A stretch of DNA of 16,245 nucleotides from CBCXVS01 sp965178525 (GTDB lineage: Bacteria; Tectomicrobia; Entotheonellia; Entotheonellales; Entotheonellaceae), in contig CBCXVS010000180.1 in the NCBI GenBank assembly GCA_965178525.1, positions 1-16,245 of the forward strand, in the 5' to 3' direction. This document shows, one piece after another, positions 1 through 6,558 of the stretch. Numbering within the stretch: position 1 is the stretch's first letter; every line of letters begins with the position of its first letter. Made by a program: the position numbers and the translations under genes. The notes under the pieces are model-generated. The model was not told the DNA's origin. It ran no database searches and was given only the letters and a program-made list of their open reading frames with translations.

Positions 1-74
1 GGTCAATTCGTTTCAGGCTTTTGAGTTTTTATTTCAACAAGTTGTCGCCGAATCACGGGAGGAACTTCGGGCTA
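1..74. repeat. left copy of a perfect 74-bp terminal inverted repeat
   Basis: Bases 1-74 are identical to the reverse complement of 16171-16244; the match breaks at 75 (g here, a on the other arm). Read inward, the repeat is open in one frame for 24 codons (from base 2), giving a peptide that begins VNSFQAFEFL and ends REELRA. On this side the frame runs on to a TAA at 203-205 with an unrelated-looking tail. The repeat therefore probably comes from a coding sequence, such as the 3' part of an insertion-sequence transposase or of a duplicated gene. It could also simply be where an assembly stopped at a genomic repeat. I do not recognise the peptide. Confidence 0.9.
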
Positions 75-124
75 GAGAGATGGCGTCTTGCCGGCCTGGT
101 GCTAAAGGTCGGCGATCTCCCATA

Positions 125-153
125 TTGTGCTTCCTGCCGGCATGGTGTATAGA
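125..153 (+). promoter_or_regulatory. possible sigma70-type promoter for the 90-aa gene
   Basis: TTGTGC (125-130) and TATAGA (148-153) are 17 bp apart, 45 bp before the ATG at 198. Each box is only a partial match to consensus, so this is a weak call. Confidence 0.3.
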
Positions 154-197
154 ATGGGGACGCCTCGCGCAGTCGAGGGCGCATCACGGAGGAGACG

Positions 198-470
198 ATG
201 GATAACAGCGTATCGGCCCTTGCAGAAGCATTTTGGGCGGCGGTTCGACAGGAGCAAGCGACGCGGTCGCCGCAGTGCCCAAGCGACGTCCTCGAAGCCC
301 TGACCCTCACCCTGTCGCGGATGATTGCCAAGTATGCCGTGTATCTCGAAAACGGCGGCGTGCCCGTCGATGTGCAGGAGACGGTCGACACCTTGGTGCG
401 GCAACTCCAGGATCATCCTTACACCCACGCCATCGAAGCAGCGCGGCATCTCTCGGTTACCATTAAATGA
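198..470 (+). CDS. small hypothetical protein, 90 aa
   Basis: The ATG at 198 is preceded by a good ribosome binding site (GGAGG about 6 nt upstream), and the frame runs to TGA at 468-470. The protein looks helical and soluble, with no signal peptide, membrane segment or cysteine pair. It starts MDNSVSALAEAFW and contains many hydrophobic heptad-like positions. It lies 28 bp before the VOC-fold gene on the same strand, so the two are probably co-transcribed. I do not recognise the family and propose no function. Confidence 0.6.
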   Translation: MDNSVSALAEAFWAAVRQEQATRSPQCPSDVLEALTLTLSRMIAKYAVYLENGGVPVDVQETVDTLVRQLQDHPYTHAIEAARHLSVTIK

Positions 471-498
471 TCGGGGCCCTCTATCGGAAGGAAGACGT

Positions 499-1113
499 AT
501 GCGCAATCTCGGAGAGGTGATCGAGGCTGCCGCACGTGAAGCGCAGACATTGCAGCATGCCGATAAGCGCCTGTGGCCGTATGACCTCCCAGTCGATCAC
601 ATCGGATTTGCCGTCCCTCCCGCCGGCTTGGAGGCGGCGCTACAGACATGGCGTATGCTCGGCTATGCCGTGGCGGAACGTGACCTGGTCACCTCCCAGA
701 AAGCTTGGGCGGCGATGTTGCGCCTCGGGGGCGATGTCCGGAGTCCCGGGCCCGGGCTCGAACTGGTCATGCCGGCGCTTGAACTCGAAACAGCCGAGGT
801 GGCAGCGGCATTTGAGAGGCGCGAGACCGCCCCAGGCATGAGCCCAATCAGCCAATATCTTGTCCGCAACCGGCCAGGGTTGCATCATCTGGCATTTACG
901 GTGCACGAGGGGACCATTCGGGAATTCCGGGCGCATCTTATCGGTGAAGGCGTGGAGGTGCTCGGCGACGATGTGCGCCCCGGCGCATTCGGAACCACCG
1001 TGTTTTTTACCAAGCCCGATCGTGGCACTCCTGAACAGCCCGGCCCCTCCGTTCTGATCGAATACGTCGACACTGTCGGGGCGGCAGCGTGGCGACAGCA
1101 ACAGCACACGTGA
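499..1113 (+). CDS. VOC-superfamily protein, methylmalonyl-CoA epimerase-like
   Basis: This 204-aa protein starts at the ATG at 499, which has a GGAAGGAAG ribosome binding site just upstream; the frame is open further upstream but has no such signal. Two beta-alpha-beta-beta-beta modules of the vicinal oxygen chelate fold are visible. The likely metal ligands are H34 (VDHIGFAV), E88 (GLELVMP), H129 or H130 (GLHHLAF) and E188 (VLIEYVD). The block SPISQYL followed by GLHHLAF and then RPGAFG closely matches the methylmalonyl-CoA epimerase pattern, which links propionyl-CoA metabolism to succinyl-CoA. An N-terminal extension of about 30 residues precedes the fold. No mutase or carboxylase gene lies nearby, so the substrate is uncertain; a glyoxalase or dioxygenase-like relative is possible. 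Confidence 0.7.
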   Translation: MRNLGEVIEAAAREAQTLQHADKRLWPYDLPVDHIGFAVPPAGLEAALQTWRMLGYAVAERDLVTSQKAWAAMLRLGGDVRSPGPGLELVMPALELETAEVAAAFERRETAPGMSPISQYLVRNRPGLHHLAFTVHEGTIREFRAHLIGEGVEVLGDDVRPGAFGTTVFFTKPDRGTPEQPGPSVLIEYVDTVGAAAWRQQQHT

Positions 1114-1262
1114 CCCGTCGTAGACGATATCGGTCCACGGAGGCGCATAGACACGGACGTGTGACAATCCGCTGCAGCCAGATCATATCGACGTCCTGGC
1201 GGTGACGAAACCGGCGGCCGAGACGTGTACCACAAGGTACGATGCGGTCCGCCTCAGATGCT

Positions 1263-1715
1263 CTACCCGGCGGCTTGGCGCTTGCGCTCCTCCCGCCAAG
1301 CCGCCAACTGCTTGCCCATGCCAAGTTCTTTGGCCAATTTTCGCCGCCGGTTGGTTAACGACCGCGCGCTCAACGGCATCGTCATCGGAATACCCCATTT
1401 CTTTTTGTATTCGCGAGGCGTCAAGCCATACAATGCCAGGTGGCGATTGGATAAAAGCTTGTATGCCTTGCCAGATTCCAAACAGATAATCTGATTGCGT
1501 TGAATGGACTTGAGCGGGTTGCGGCGCAAGAAGGCAAGCGAATCTTCCGACGCTGAGCCCTCGGTATTTTCCATCCCGTTCCCTAAGTGTTGGATCTCTT
1601 GTAGGGTCTGAAATACCGTGCGTAAACTCTCCCCCATCTCCTCCGGTGTCATGGCCTTGTGCTTTGCCTGAGCTGCAATGATTTCAGTACTCATCTCCAA
1701 GAGTGATTTCGACAT
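1263..1715 (-). CDS. Ros/MucR-type transcriptional regulator
   Basis: This 150-aa protein is related to MucR/Ros regulators, which bind AT-rich DNA. The N-terminal half is helical (SLLEMSTEIIAAQ), as in MucR oligomerisation regions. Residues about 76-125 carry the Ros core: C78, then GKAYKLLSNRHL (H92), then YGLTPREYKKKWGIP. A basic tail (RRRKLAKELGMG) follows. Only C78 and H92 remain of the classical C2H2 zinc ligands, as is known for some Ros homologues that fold without zinc. I chose ATG 1715 because AGGAGG lies 7 nt upstream; a GTG two codons earlier would overlap that site. An AT-rich promoter region with palindromes lies directly upstream, typical of targets for this family and consistent with autoregulation. 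Confidence 0.75.
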   Translation of the reverse strand: MSKSLLEMSTEIIAAQAKHKAMTPEEMGESLRTVFQTLQEIQHLGNGMENTEGSASEDSLAFLRRNPLKSIQRNQIICLESGKAYKLLSNRHLALYGLTPREYKKKWGIPMTMPLSARSLTNRRRKLAKELGMGKQLAAWREERKRQAAG

Positions 1716-1768
1716 TTCCACCCCTCCTCCTTAGTACACCCTGTGTAGAGGAAAATATCATACATGCG

Positions 1769-1797
1769 AGGGTAAATCATATATGATACTTTGTCAA
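1769..1797 (-). promoter_or_regulatory. sigma70-type promoter of the Ros/MucR-like gene with a palindromic operator in the spacer
   Basis: On the minus strand, a perfect TTGACA (1797-1792) and TACCCT (1774-1769) are 17 bp apart. The -10 keeps the three most conserved bases. The spacer contains the perfect 12-bp palindrome ATCATATATGAT (1776-1787), and a related half-site (ATCATACATG) lies just downstream at 1757-1766. A protein bound at the palindrome would block RNA polymerase. Autorepression by the downstream Ros/MucR-like protein is the simplest inference. Confidence 0.5.
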
Positions 1798-1846
1798 GTT
1801 CTTTAGTGAAAATAGAGTAAAAGAGTAGAGAGAATATTTCTTCTAC

Positions 1847-1901
1847 TATCTATGTGCACATATTTATAGGCAAACTGCATAGAAATATGTGCACATAGAT
1901 A
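1847..1901. repeat. perfect inverted repeat with 19-bp arms built from two TATGTGCACATA palindromes
   Basis: Bases 1847-1865 are the exact reverse complement of 1883-1901, with a 17-bp spacer. Each arm contains the self-complementary 12-mer TATGTGCACATA (1851-1862 and 1886-1897), and their centres are 35 bp apart. It can be read as a paired operator for a dimeric regulator or as a cruciform or hairpin. There is no T-run, so it is not a typical terminator. It lies about 50-105 bp upstream of the regulator's -35 box. Confidence 0.85.
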
Positions 1902-2045
1902 ACGTACTCTGAAATCTTGATACATCGTCAAGGTGCAGATGATCGGGTAACGTTGCAGAGTCACGAGAGCCGGACAAATGCCGACACAGCGTATCCGTGT
2001 TCTTTATATATAGGTAGGATAAGCAGGGAAAATAACGAGAAGATG

Positions 2046-3665
2046 TTATCCCTCGACGGGTACCCGTTCAGACCCCGATGCGTCCGTCTCGTTTGCGTGT
2101 CCGAGGACGTCGAGTTGCAGGCTGCACCCGAAGACTTTGGCAAAATCGCCAAGGTGTTTTTGCACCCCCCAGACTTCGATGTGGCAGTCCTGAGCCGCGG
2201 TGATATGCAAGATGGCATGCTTCGCATCTACGGCCTCAAACTCGGCATGGGTGACGTGTCCGGTTTGACCACGGTCAAGATTTTCCGCCAGCCGCAACAA
2301 CATGCTCAAAGGCCGCACGATCTGTTGCGCCTGCTTGTTCAGCGCTGCAAACGCCGGGTGTTTTTTGCGCGGCAGCGCTTTGCGATGGTACAGCGCCATG
2401 GTGGCCATGATCGCCACTTCCGTCTGGTCGAAGCCAAGCAAATCGGCGTTGCGGATGAGATAGTAGGTATGCGCTTGATAGTTGCTATACGTCAGAAACG
2501 CGCCAATATGGTGCAGCAGCGCGGCGTATTCCAGCAGTTCGCGCTCCCAGGCGCGCAGTCGGTGAAGCTTTGCTTTGCGGCCACTATCAAACAAGGCCAA
2601 CGCCAGGGCAGCCGTGATGCGCGCATGTGCCTCGTCAAATTGGCAGGCGCGCCCCAACTGCAAAACACTCCGCCGGCGTACGGACATTTCCTCCACGAAT
2701 GGCGCATGGCCATGCTTCACGAGATAGTCCACGAGCAGGCCGTCGCGCAGACCGCGGTCCGTAATGCGGATCTCGGTCAGCTTTAATTCCTGCATGAGGG
2801 TATGCAGAATCGCCGCCCCGCCCATAATAATGTCCGCCCGAGCCGGATTCAGGCCCGGCACTTTGCGGCGTTCCGCCATCGGGAGCGACCTCAAGAGGGT
2901 CACGACCTGTTCGAGGTGGCGGGCGGTCAAGACGTCGTCCGGCTGCCGGGGCCGTTTGTAGAACATCCGTGCGGCGATGTCCGCCAAGTTCTCGATCGTC
3001 CCAGAGCTGCCCATGCTGAGGTCAATTCGATACGCACGCAGCTCACGCAAGGTGTGGACCAAATTGTGTTGCACATAGCGTTGCAACCGGCCGTAGGCCT
3101 TGGCGGACACCGGACCGTCGGCATCGGGCAGAAAACGGTTAGTGAAGCGGATCGCGCCCAATTTGAGCGAGTTCAAGTAATGATACTGCTGCTGGGTGCC
3201 AATGGTGACCTCGGTACTGCCGCCGCCAATGTCGATGAACAACGCCTGCTTCCCGTCCAAATGTATGCCGCTGGCGACGCCGAGATAGATCAGGCGGGCC
3301 TCTTCCAATCCCGACACGACCCGGACATCCAGTTGCGCCTCGTGCTGTAAGCGGTGTAGAAAAACGCCCTGGTTTTCCGCTTCGCGCGTGGCGGCGGTGG
3401 CCACGGTGATGATCTCCGCGGCCCCGGCGGAGCGGGCCCGCGTGGCAAATTGTCGGCAGACGAGCACGGCGCGGCCGATGGCCTCAGGCTGCAAGTGTTG
3501 ATTGGCAAATTCCCCTTCGCCAAGGCGCACGGTCTGCTTGAGCTGCGTCAGAACCGTGTAGGAATGGTTAGGATGAATCCGGACCACCAGCAGACGAATC
3601 GAATGGGTCCCGATGTCGATAAAGGCAACGAGACGCGCCTCCGGATCAGTCGATGATGCAACCAT
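2046..3665 (-). CDS. ppx: Ppx/GppA family exopolyphosphatase / guanosine pentaphosphate phosphatase
   Basis: This 539-aa cytoplasmic enzyme is predicted to hydrolyse polyphosphate from its ends, or pppGpp. It has the actin-like ATPase-fold motifs in order: DIGTHSIRLLVV (17-28), ATAATREAEN (89-98), SGLEEARLIYLG (118-129, with the catalytic-type glutamate), DIGGGSTEVTIG (145-156) and GSSGTIENLA (219-228). A C-terminal HD-like helical region follows, where LLHHIGAF (383-390) replaces the usual HD pair. The length is close to E. coli Ppx, about 510 aa. ATG 3665 is preferred because AGGAAG lies just upstream; an in-frame ATG 36 nt earlier lacks such a site. It diverges from the ParA-CHAD pair. Ppx versus GppA specificity cannot be told from sequence; the long C-terminus and the CHAD neighbour favour Ppx. 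Confidence 0.88.
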   Translation of the reverse strand: MVASSTDPEARLVAFIDIGTHSIRLLVVRIHPNHSYTVLTQLKQTVRLGEGEFANQHLQPEAIGRAVLVCRQFATRARSAGAAEIITVATAATREAENQGVFLHRLQHEAQLDVRVVSGLEEARLIYLGVASGIHLDGKQALFIDIGGGSTEVTIGTQQQYHYLNSLKLGAIRFTNRFLPDADGPVSAKAYGRLQRYVQHNLVHTLRELRAYRIDLSMGSSGTIENLADIAARMFYKRPRQPDDVLTARHLEQVVTLLRSLPMAERRKVPGLNPARADIIMGGAAILHTLMQELKLTEIRITDRGLRDGLLVDYLVKHGHAPFVEEMSVRRRSVLQLGRACQFDEAHARITAALALALFDSGRKAKLHRLRAWERELLEYAALLHHIGAFLTYSNYQAHTYYLIRNADLLGFDQTEVAIMATMALYHRKALPRKKHPAFAALNKQAQQIVRPLSMLLRLAENLDRGQTGHVTHAEFEAVDAKHAILHITAAQDCHIEVWGVQKHLGDFAKVFGCSLQLDVLGHANETDASGSERVPVEG

Positions 3666-3966
3666 AGGCTTCCTAAGCCACGGCGACCCAACGGGCATCA
3701 AGCACGCGGCAACGATGGGAACGTCTTCGCAACAGGCTCATGTCTATTTATTTTTTATCCTAATTGCGTTAGGATCCCGTTAATTTCTATGCTATCTTCT
3801 TCTTGCTATTCTTGCAAATGCGGGTGTTCGTCCCCAACAACACGCAGACGAGCGGCCGTAAAGCCTCCATCTTCTCGATTGTAATCAGTTGCAGGACTTC
3901 CTTACACAGGCGTGGAGCCCATGCCTATCGCCACCAGCTTGGTCTAAAAAAGAGGACGGTAGCGGC
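3666..3966. other. divergent intergenic region between ppx and parA-CHAD
   Basis: About 300 bp separate the ppx start (minus) from the preferred ParA start (plus). The middle is AT-rich (3743-3835) and holds a small palindrome and a possible plus-strand promoter. The ParA frame is open back to TTG 3889, so part of this region could be coding if that start were used, but the extra residues do not resemble the family. Confidence 0.6.
3757..3793 (+). promoter_or_regulatory. possible promoter and operator for parA-CHAD
   Basis: TTGCGT (3764-3769) and TATGCT (3788-3793) are 18 bp apart. The -35 overlaps an inverted repeat, ATCCTAA (3757-3763) and TTAGGAT (3769-3775), with a 5-bp loop. This is a plausible operator, but both promoter boxes are imperfect. 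The same AT-rich stretch could also drive ppx on the other strand. Confidence 0.35.
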
Positions 3967-4713
3967 GTGACGACTCTGGCAGTATTTCATATGAAAGGCG
4001 GAGTTGGCAAAACCGCCACAGCCGTGAACCTCTCGTACCTTGCGGCCCAGACCGGGGCCAACACGCTCATCTGCGACCTGGATCCGCAGGGGGCGGCAAC
4101 CTACTATTTCCGCGTCAAGCCGCGCGTGCCATCCGGCACGAAGGCCGTGACCCAGGGGGGCAAGCATCTCGATCGCAGCATCAAGGGCACGGATTACGAG
4201 CATCTCGATCTCTTGCCAGCGGATCTCTCATACCGGCATCTCGCCATGGCGTTGAATAAGGTCAAGCGCTCGGCACAGCGGCTCAGCAAGAGTCTCGAAC
4301 CGCTGCAGGATGACTATGCCTATATTATTCTCGACTCTCCCCCCGATCTCTCGCTACTGGCCGAAAATATCGTCCTGGCGGCCGACCGGCTTCTCGTCCC
4401 GGTCATTCCATCGACGCTTGCCATACACGCCTACGAGCAACTCCTCACGTTTATGCGCAAAAAACGGTACAACGGAGACAAAATCGTGGCGTTCTTCTCG
4501 ATGGTCGAGCGGCAAAAAAACATGCATCGCACCCTGATGCAAGCGACGCTGGAGCGCGATCGGCACTTTTTACATAGCACCATTCCGTATACAGCTGACA
4601 TCGAAAAAATGGGGCTGTATCGTGAACCCGTCGCAGCCTTCGCGCCGCGCTCAGTGGCGGCGCAAGCCTATCACCACTTATGGAAGGAACTGCAAGCGAG
4701 GCTAGCAAGATGA
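3967..4713 (+). CDS. ParA/MinD-family ATPase (orphan, paired with a CHAD protein)
   Basis: This 248-aa protein starts at GTG 3967, which gives the usual ParA beginning (TTLAVFHMKGGVGKT). It carries the deviant Walker A motif KGGVGKT (10-16) with the signature lysine K10. It also has the Walker A' region CDLDPQG (36-42) and the switch II/Walker B region ILDSPPD (121-127). Members bind non-specific DNA or membrane as ATP dimers and position cargo such as chromosomes, plasmids, carboxysomes or chemoreceptors. There is no ParB gene or visible parS site here, so plasmid or chromosome partition is unlikely. The stop codon overlaps the start of the CHAD gene by 4 bp (ATGA), so the two are translationally coupled and the CHAD protein is the natural partner. 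The cargo is inferred, not shown. Confidence 0.87.
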   Translation: MTTLAVFHMKGGVGKTATAVNLSYLAAQTGANTLICDLDPQGAATYYFRVKPRVPSGTKAVTQGGKHLDRSIKGTDYEHLDLLPADLSYRHLAMALNKVKRSAQRLSKSLEPLQDDYAYIILDSPPDLSLLAENIVLAADRLLVPVIPSTLAIHAYEQLLTFMRKKRYNGDKIVAFFSMVERQKNMHRTLMQATLERDRHFLHSTIPYTADIEKMGLYREPVAAFAPRSVAAQAYHHLWKELQARLAR

Positions 4714-6236
4714 AAGCGTTCGAACCGCCTGCGGGATATGACGTACACCGGCTTTTCAGGGCGTTACACGACAGTTATCGCATCAAAATCGAACCGCCTT
4801 GCCGTGATCAATACGCCTACTACGATACGTTTGACTGGCGCTTGTTCAATAAATCCCTCGTCTTCTCGTGTACCGAGCGCCATGCGGTCTTACAGTCACG
4901 TGATGATGAGGCGATACGCTGTCGTACGGAGATGACGTCCCCACCGGTTGTGCTTGCCGATATTCCGCCAGGTGATCTGTATGAACGTCTGGCGCCTGTC
5001 ATGGGAATCAGAGCGTTTCTGAAATTGTCGGACCTGGCCTCGCACATCGAGACCATACGGATAGTAGACCGCAATGAAAAAACGGTCGTGCGCCTGGCCG
5101 TCGAACAGCACAGCATCGTGCGCGAGCAAGGTCTTGAGCCCCTGCTGCTGCGCGTCTGTCTCAAGCCGGTCAGGGGGTATGCCAAGGCTGCCAAGGACCT
5201 GGGGCGCTGGCTGCACCAACAGGGCTTTACCCCATCGCCCGATACGATCTACGCGCAGGCGCTAGCCGCCATCCCCCGCACGCCCAATGATTACACCTCG
5301 AAAATTCGGGTGCAGCTCGATCCGATGATGCGCGCCGATGCCGCCGTCAAAACCATTTTGTGTTTTTTGCTCGACGTCATGCGCCGTAACCAAGCCGGCA
5401 TCATCCAGGATATCGATACGGAATTTTTGCATGATTTTCGCGTCGCCATCCGTCGCACCCGTTCCGCCCTCGGGCAAATCAAGCACATCTTCCCGGCGTC
5501 CGTCACGGGCCGGTTCAAGCGCGATTTTGCCTACCTGAGTCATATCACGACGCCCCTACGCGACTTGGATGTCTATCTCTTGCAGCAAGGGGCCTACAAA
5601 GCCAAGCTGCCGGATCACCTCCAAGATGACATCGATCCGTTATTTGCCTACTTGCAGCAGCAGCGTAGCAAAGTCTATGCCGCCTTGGTACGGGCACTAC
5701 GCACGAAAAAATACACCGAGATTCTGGCCAGATGGGAGCGCTTTCTGACCACCCCAGATCCTGCGGCCGATACCGCGCCGTACGCGGCGCAGCCGATCTT
5801 GACGGTGGCGACGAAACGGATCCGGAAAAAGTGCCGTGCGGTTATCGCCCTCGGCGCCGAACTGCTCGAGAGCGACGATGAGCAGAGATTGCATGGCCTC
5901 AGGATCGAGTGTAAAAAGCTGCGCTATCTGCTGGAATTTTTTACCAGCTTGTTTCCTGACGAGCAGACTCTCACCATGATCAAGAATCTGCGCAAATTGC
6001 AAGACAACCTAGGGGAATTGCACGACCTTTATGTGCAGCAACAAGAACTCCATGCCTTTGCCGATCAATACGCCACCCCAGACCCGCAGACGCGAAAAAC
6101 GCTGCGGGCGATCGATAGTCTGATCGGCATCCTCGATGCGGACAAGCAGACCGTCCGAGCCGCCTTTCCCGACCTGTTCAAGGCTTTCGCCGCTGGCGCC
6201 TCACACACGCGCTTTGCGACGCGTCGTGCCCCCTGA
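4710..6236 (+). CDS. CHAD-domain protein with an N-terminal CYTH-like region
   Basis: This 508-aa protein has a C-terminal CHAD domain (about 205-500), made of two four-helix bundles that bind inorganic polyphosphate through conserved basic residues. The first signature is LHDFRVAIRRTRSAL (240-254); the second is LHGLRIECKKLRYLLEFF (394-411), followed by LGELHDL (434-440). The N-terminal about 190 residues look like a diverged CYTH (triphosphate tunnel) fold: YYDTFDWRLF at 37-46 is typical, but no ExExK motif is visible, so triphosphatase activity is doubtful. ATG 4710 overlaps the ParA stop. No signal peptide is seen, so it is cytoplasmic. With ParA upstream and Ppx divergent, a role on polyP granules is a reasonable inference. 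Confidence 0.85.
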   Translation: MKAFEPPAGYDVHRLFRALHDSYRIKIEPPCRDQYAYYDTFDWRLFNKSLVFSCTERHAVLQSRDDEAIRCRTEMTSPPVVLADIPPGDLYERLAPVMGIRAFLKLSDLASHIETIRIVDRNEKTVVRLAVEQHSIVREQGLEPLLLRVCLKPVRGYAKAAKDLGRWLHQQGFTPSPDTIYAQALAAIPRTPNDYTSKIRVQLDPMMRADAAVKTILCFLLDVMRRNQAGIIQDIDTEFLHDFRVAIRRTRSALGQIKHIFPASVTGRFKRDFAYLSHITTPLRDLDVYLLQQGAYKAKLPDHLQDDIDPLFAYLQQQRSKVYAALVRALRTKKYTEILARWERFLTTPDPAADTAPYAAQPILTVATKRIRKKCRAVIALGAELLESDDEQRLHGLRIECKKLRYLLEFFTSLFPDEQTLTMIKNLRKLQDNLGELHDLYVQQQELHAFADQYATPDPQTRKTLRAIDSLIGILDADKQTVRAAFPDLFKAFAAGASHTRFATRRAP

Positions 6237-6348
6237 CCTCGTACGCTCTCTCCCTGCCGTCGAGGCATACATGATGTTTGAAGTGGCGGAAGGAGGCCAC
6301 ACACTTTGACGTCAATGCGATTTTCCTCTACCAAACGATTGTTTGATT

Positions 6349-6357
6349 TGTTATACT
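6349..6357 (+). promoter_or_regulatory. extended -10 promoter upstream of the 28-aa ORF
   Basis: TGtTATACT is a good extended -10 element (TG at 6349-6350, TATACT at 6352-6357). No good -35 box is seen at the right distance. Transcription would start near 6363, just before a hairpin and about 65 nt before ATG 6430. Confidence 0.45.
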
Positions 6358-6364
6358 TTAAAAA

Positions 6365-6389
6365 CGCAGGCGGTCATGATCCGCCTGCG
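6365..6389 (+). other. hairpin in the 5' leader of the small ORF
   Basis: The arms CGCAGGCGG (6365-6373) and CCGCCTGCG (6381-6389) pair perfectly around a 7-nt loop. The stem would form at the very 5' end of a transcript from the 6352 promoter. No run of T follows, so it looks more like an mRNA-stabilising or regulatory leader than a terminator. Confidence 0.55.
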
Positions 6390-6429
6390 CAGGTTTGTCA
6401 ATGGACATCGAGCTGTCATAGGAGAATTC

Positions 6430-6516
6430 ATGCTACGGACATTCGTCATCACATTTCTGATTTCCGCGGCGGGCTATGCCGCACTGGACACACTGGTTCG
6501 AATGATGGTGCAGTAA
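6430..6516 (+). CDS. 28-aa hydrophobic small protein (candidate)
   Basis: AGGAG lies 5 nt before ATG 6430, and the frame ends with TAA at 6514-6516. The peptide begins MLRTFVITFLISAAGYAAL and ends in a short amphipathic stretch, so it could form one membrane segment. Support comes from the strong ribosome binding site and the promoter and hairpin upstream. Its small size means chance cannot be excluded. It lies between the CHAD gene and the convergent apaH. Confidence 0.45.
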   Translation: MLRTFVITFLISAAGYAALDTLVRMMVQ

Positions 6517-6558
6517 GACGATTTTGCGAGACTATGCCGGAACTTCAGGAAGGATCGA

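Larger units (their letters stand above)
1716..2045. other. 330-bp AT-rich intergenic region
   Basis: No convincing gene is present. The part from 1750 to 1910 is much more AT-rich than its surroundings. It holds the regulator's likely promoter, a 12-bp palindrome and a long inverted repeat, each listed separately. The part from 1910 to 2045, just after the ppx stop codon, shows no clear terminator. Confidence 0.7.
6237..6558. other. 322-bp region between CHAD and apaH genes
   Basis: It contains an extended -10 promoter, a 9-bp-stem hairpin and a 28-aa ORF, listed separately. No terminator with a T-run follows the CHAD gene. Confidence 0.6.

Noticed and set aside
2..205. Left-edge plus-strand frame as a real gene end
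   Set aside because: Only the 24 codons inside the repeat look protein-like. The tail runs through the promoter region of the next gene to a TAA that overlaps its start, without a terminator.
1917..2786. 289-aa plus-strand frame opposite ppx
   Set aside because: It is antisense to the strongly supported ppx gene and has no recognisable protein features.
3889..3966. Upstream TTG start for the ParA protein
   Set aside because: It adds 26 residues that do not fit the family; GTG 3967 gives the usual ParA N-terminus.
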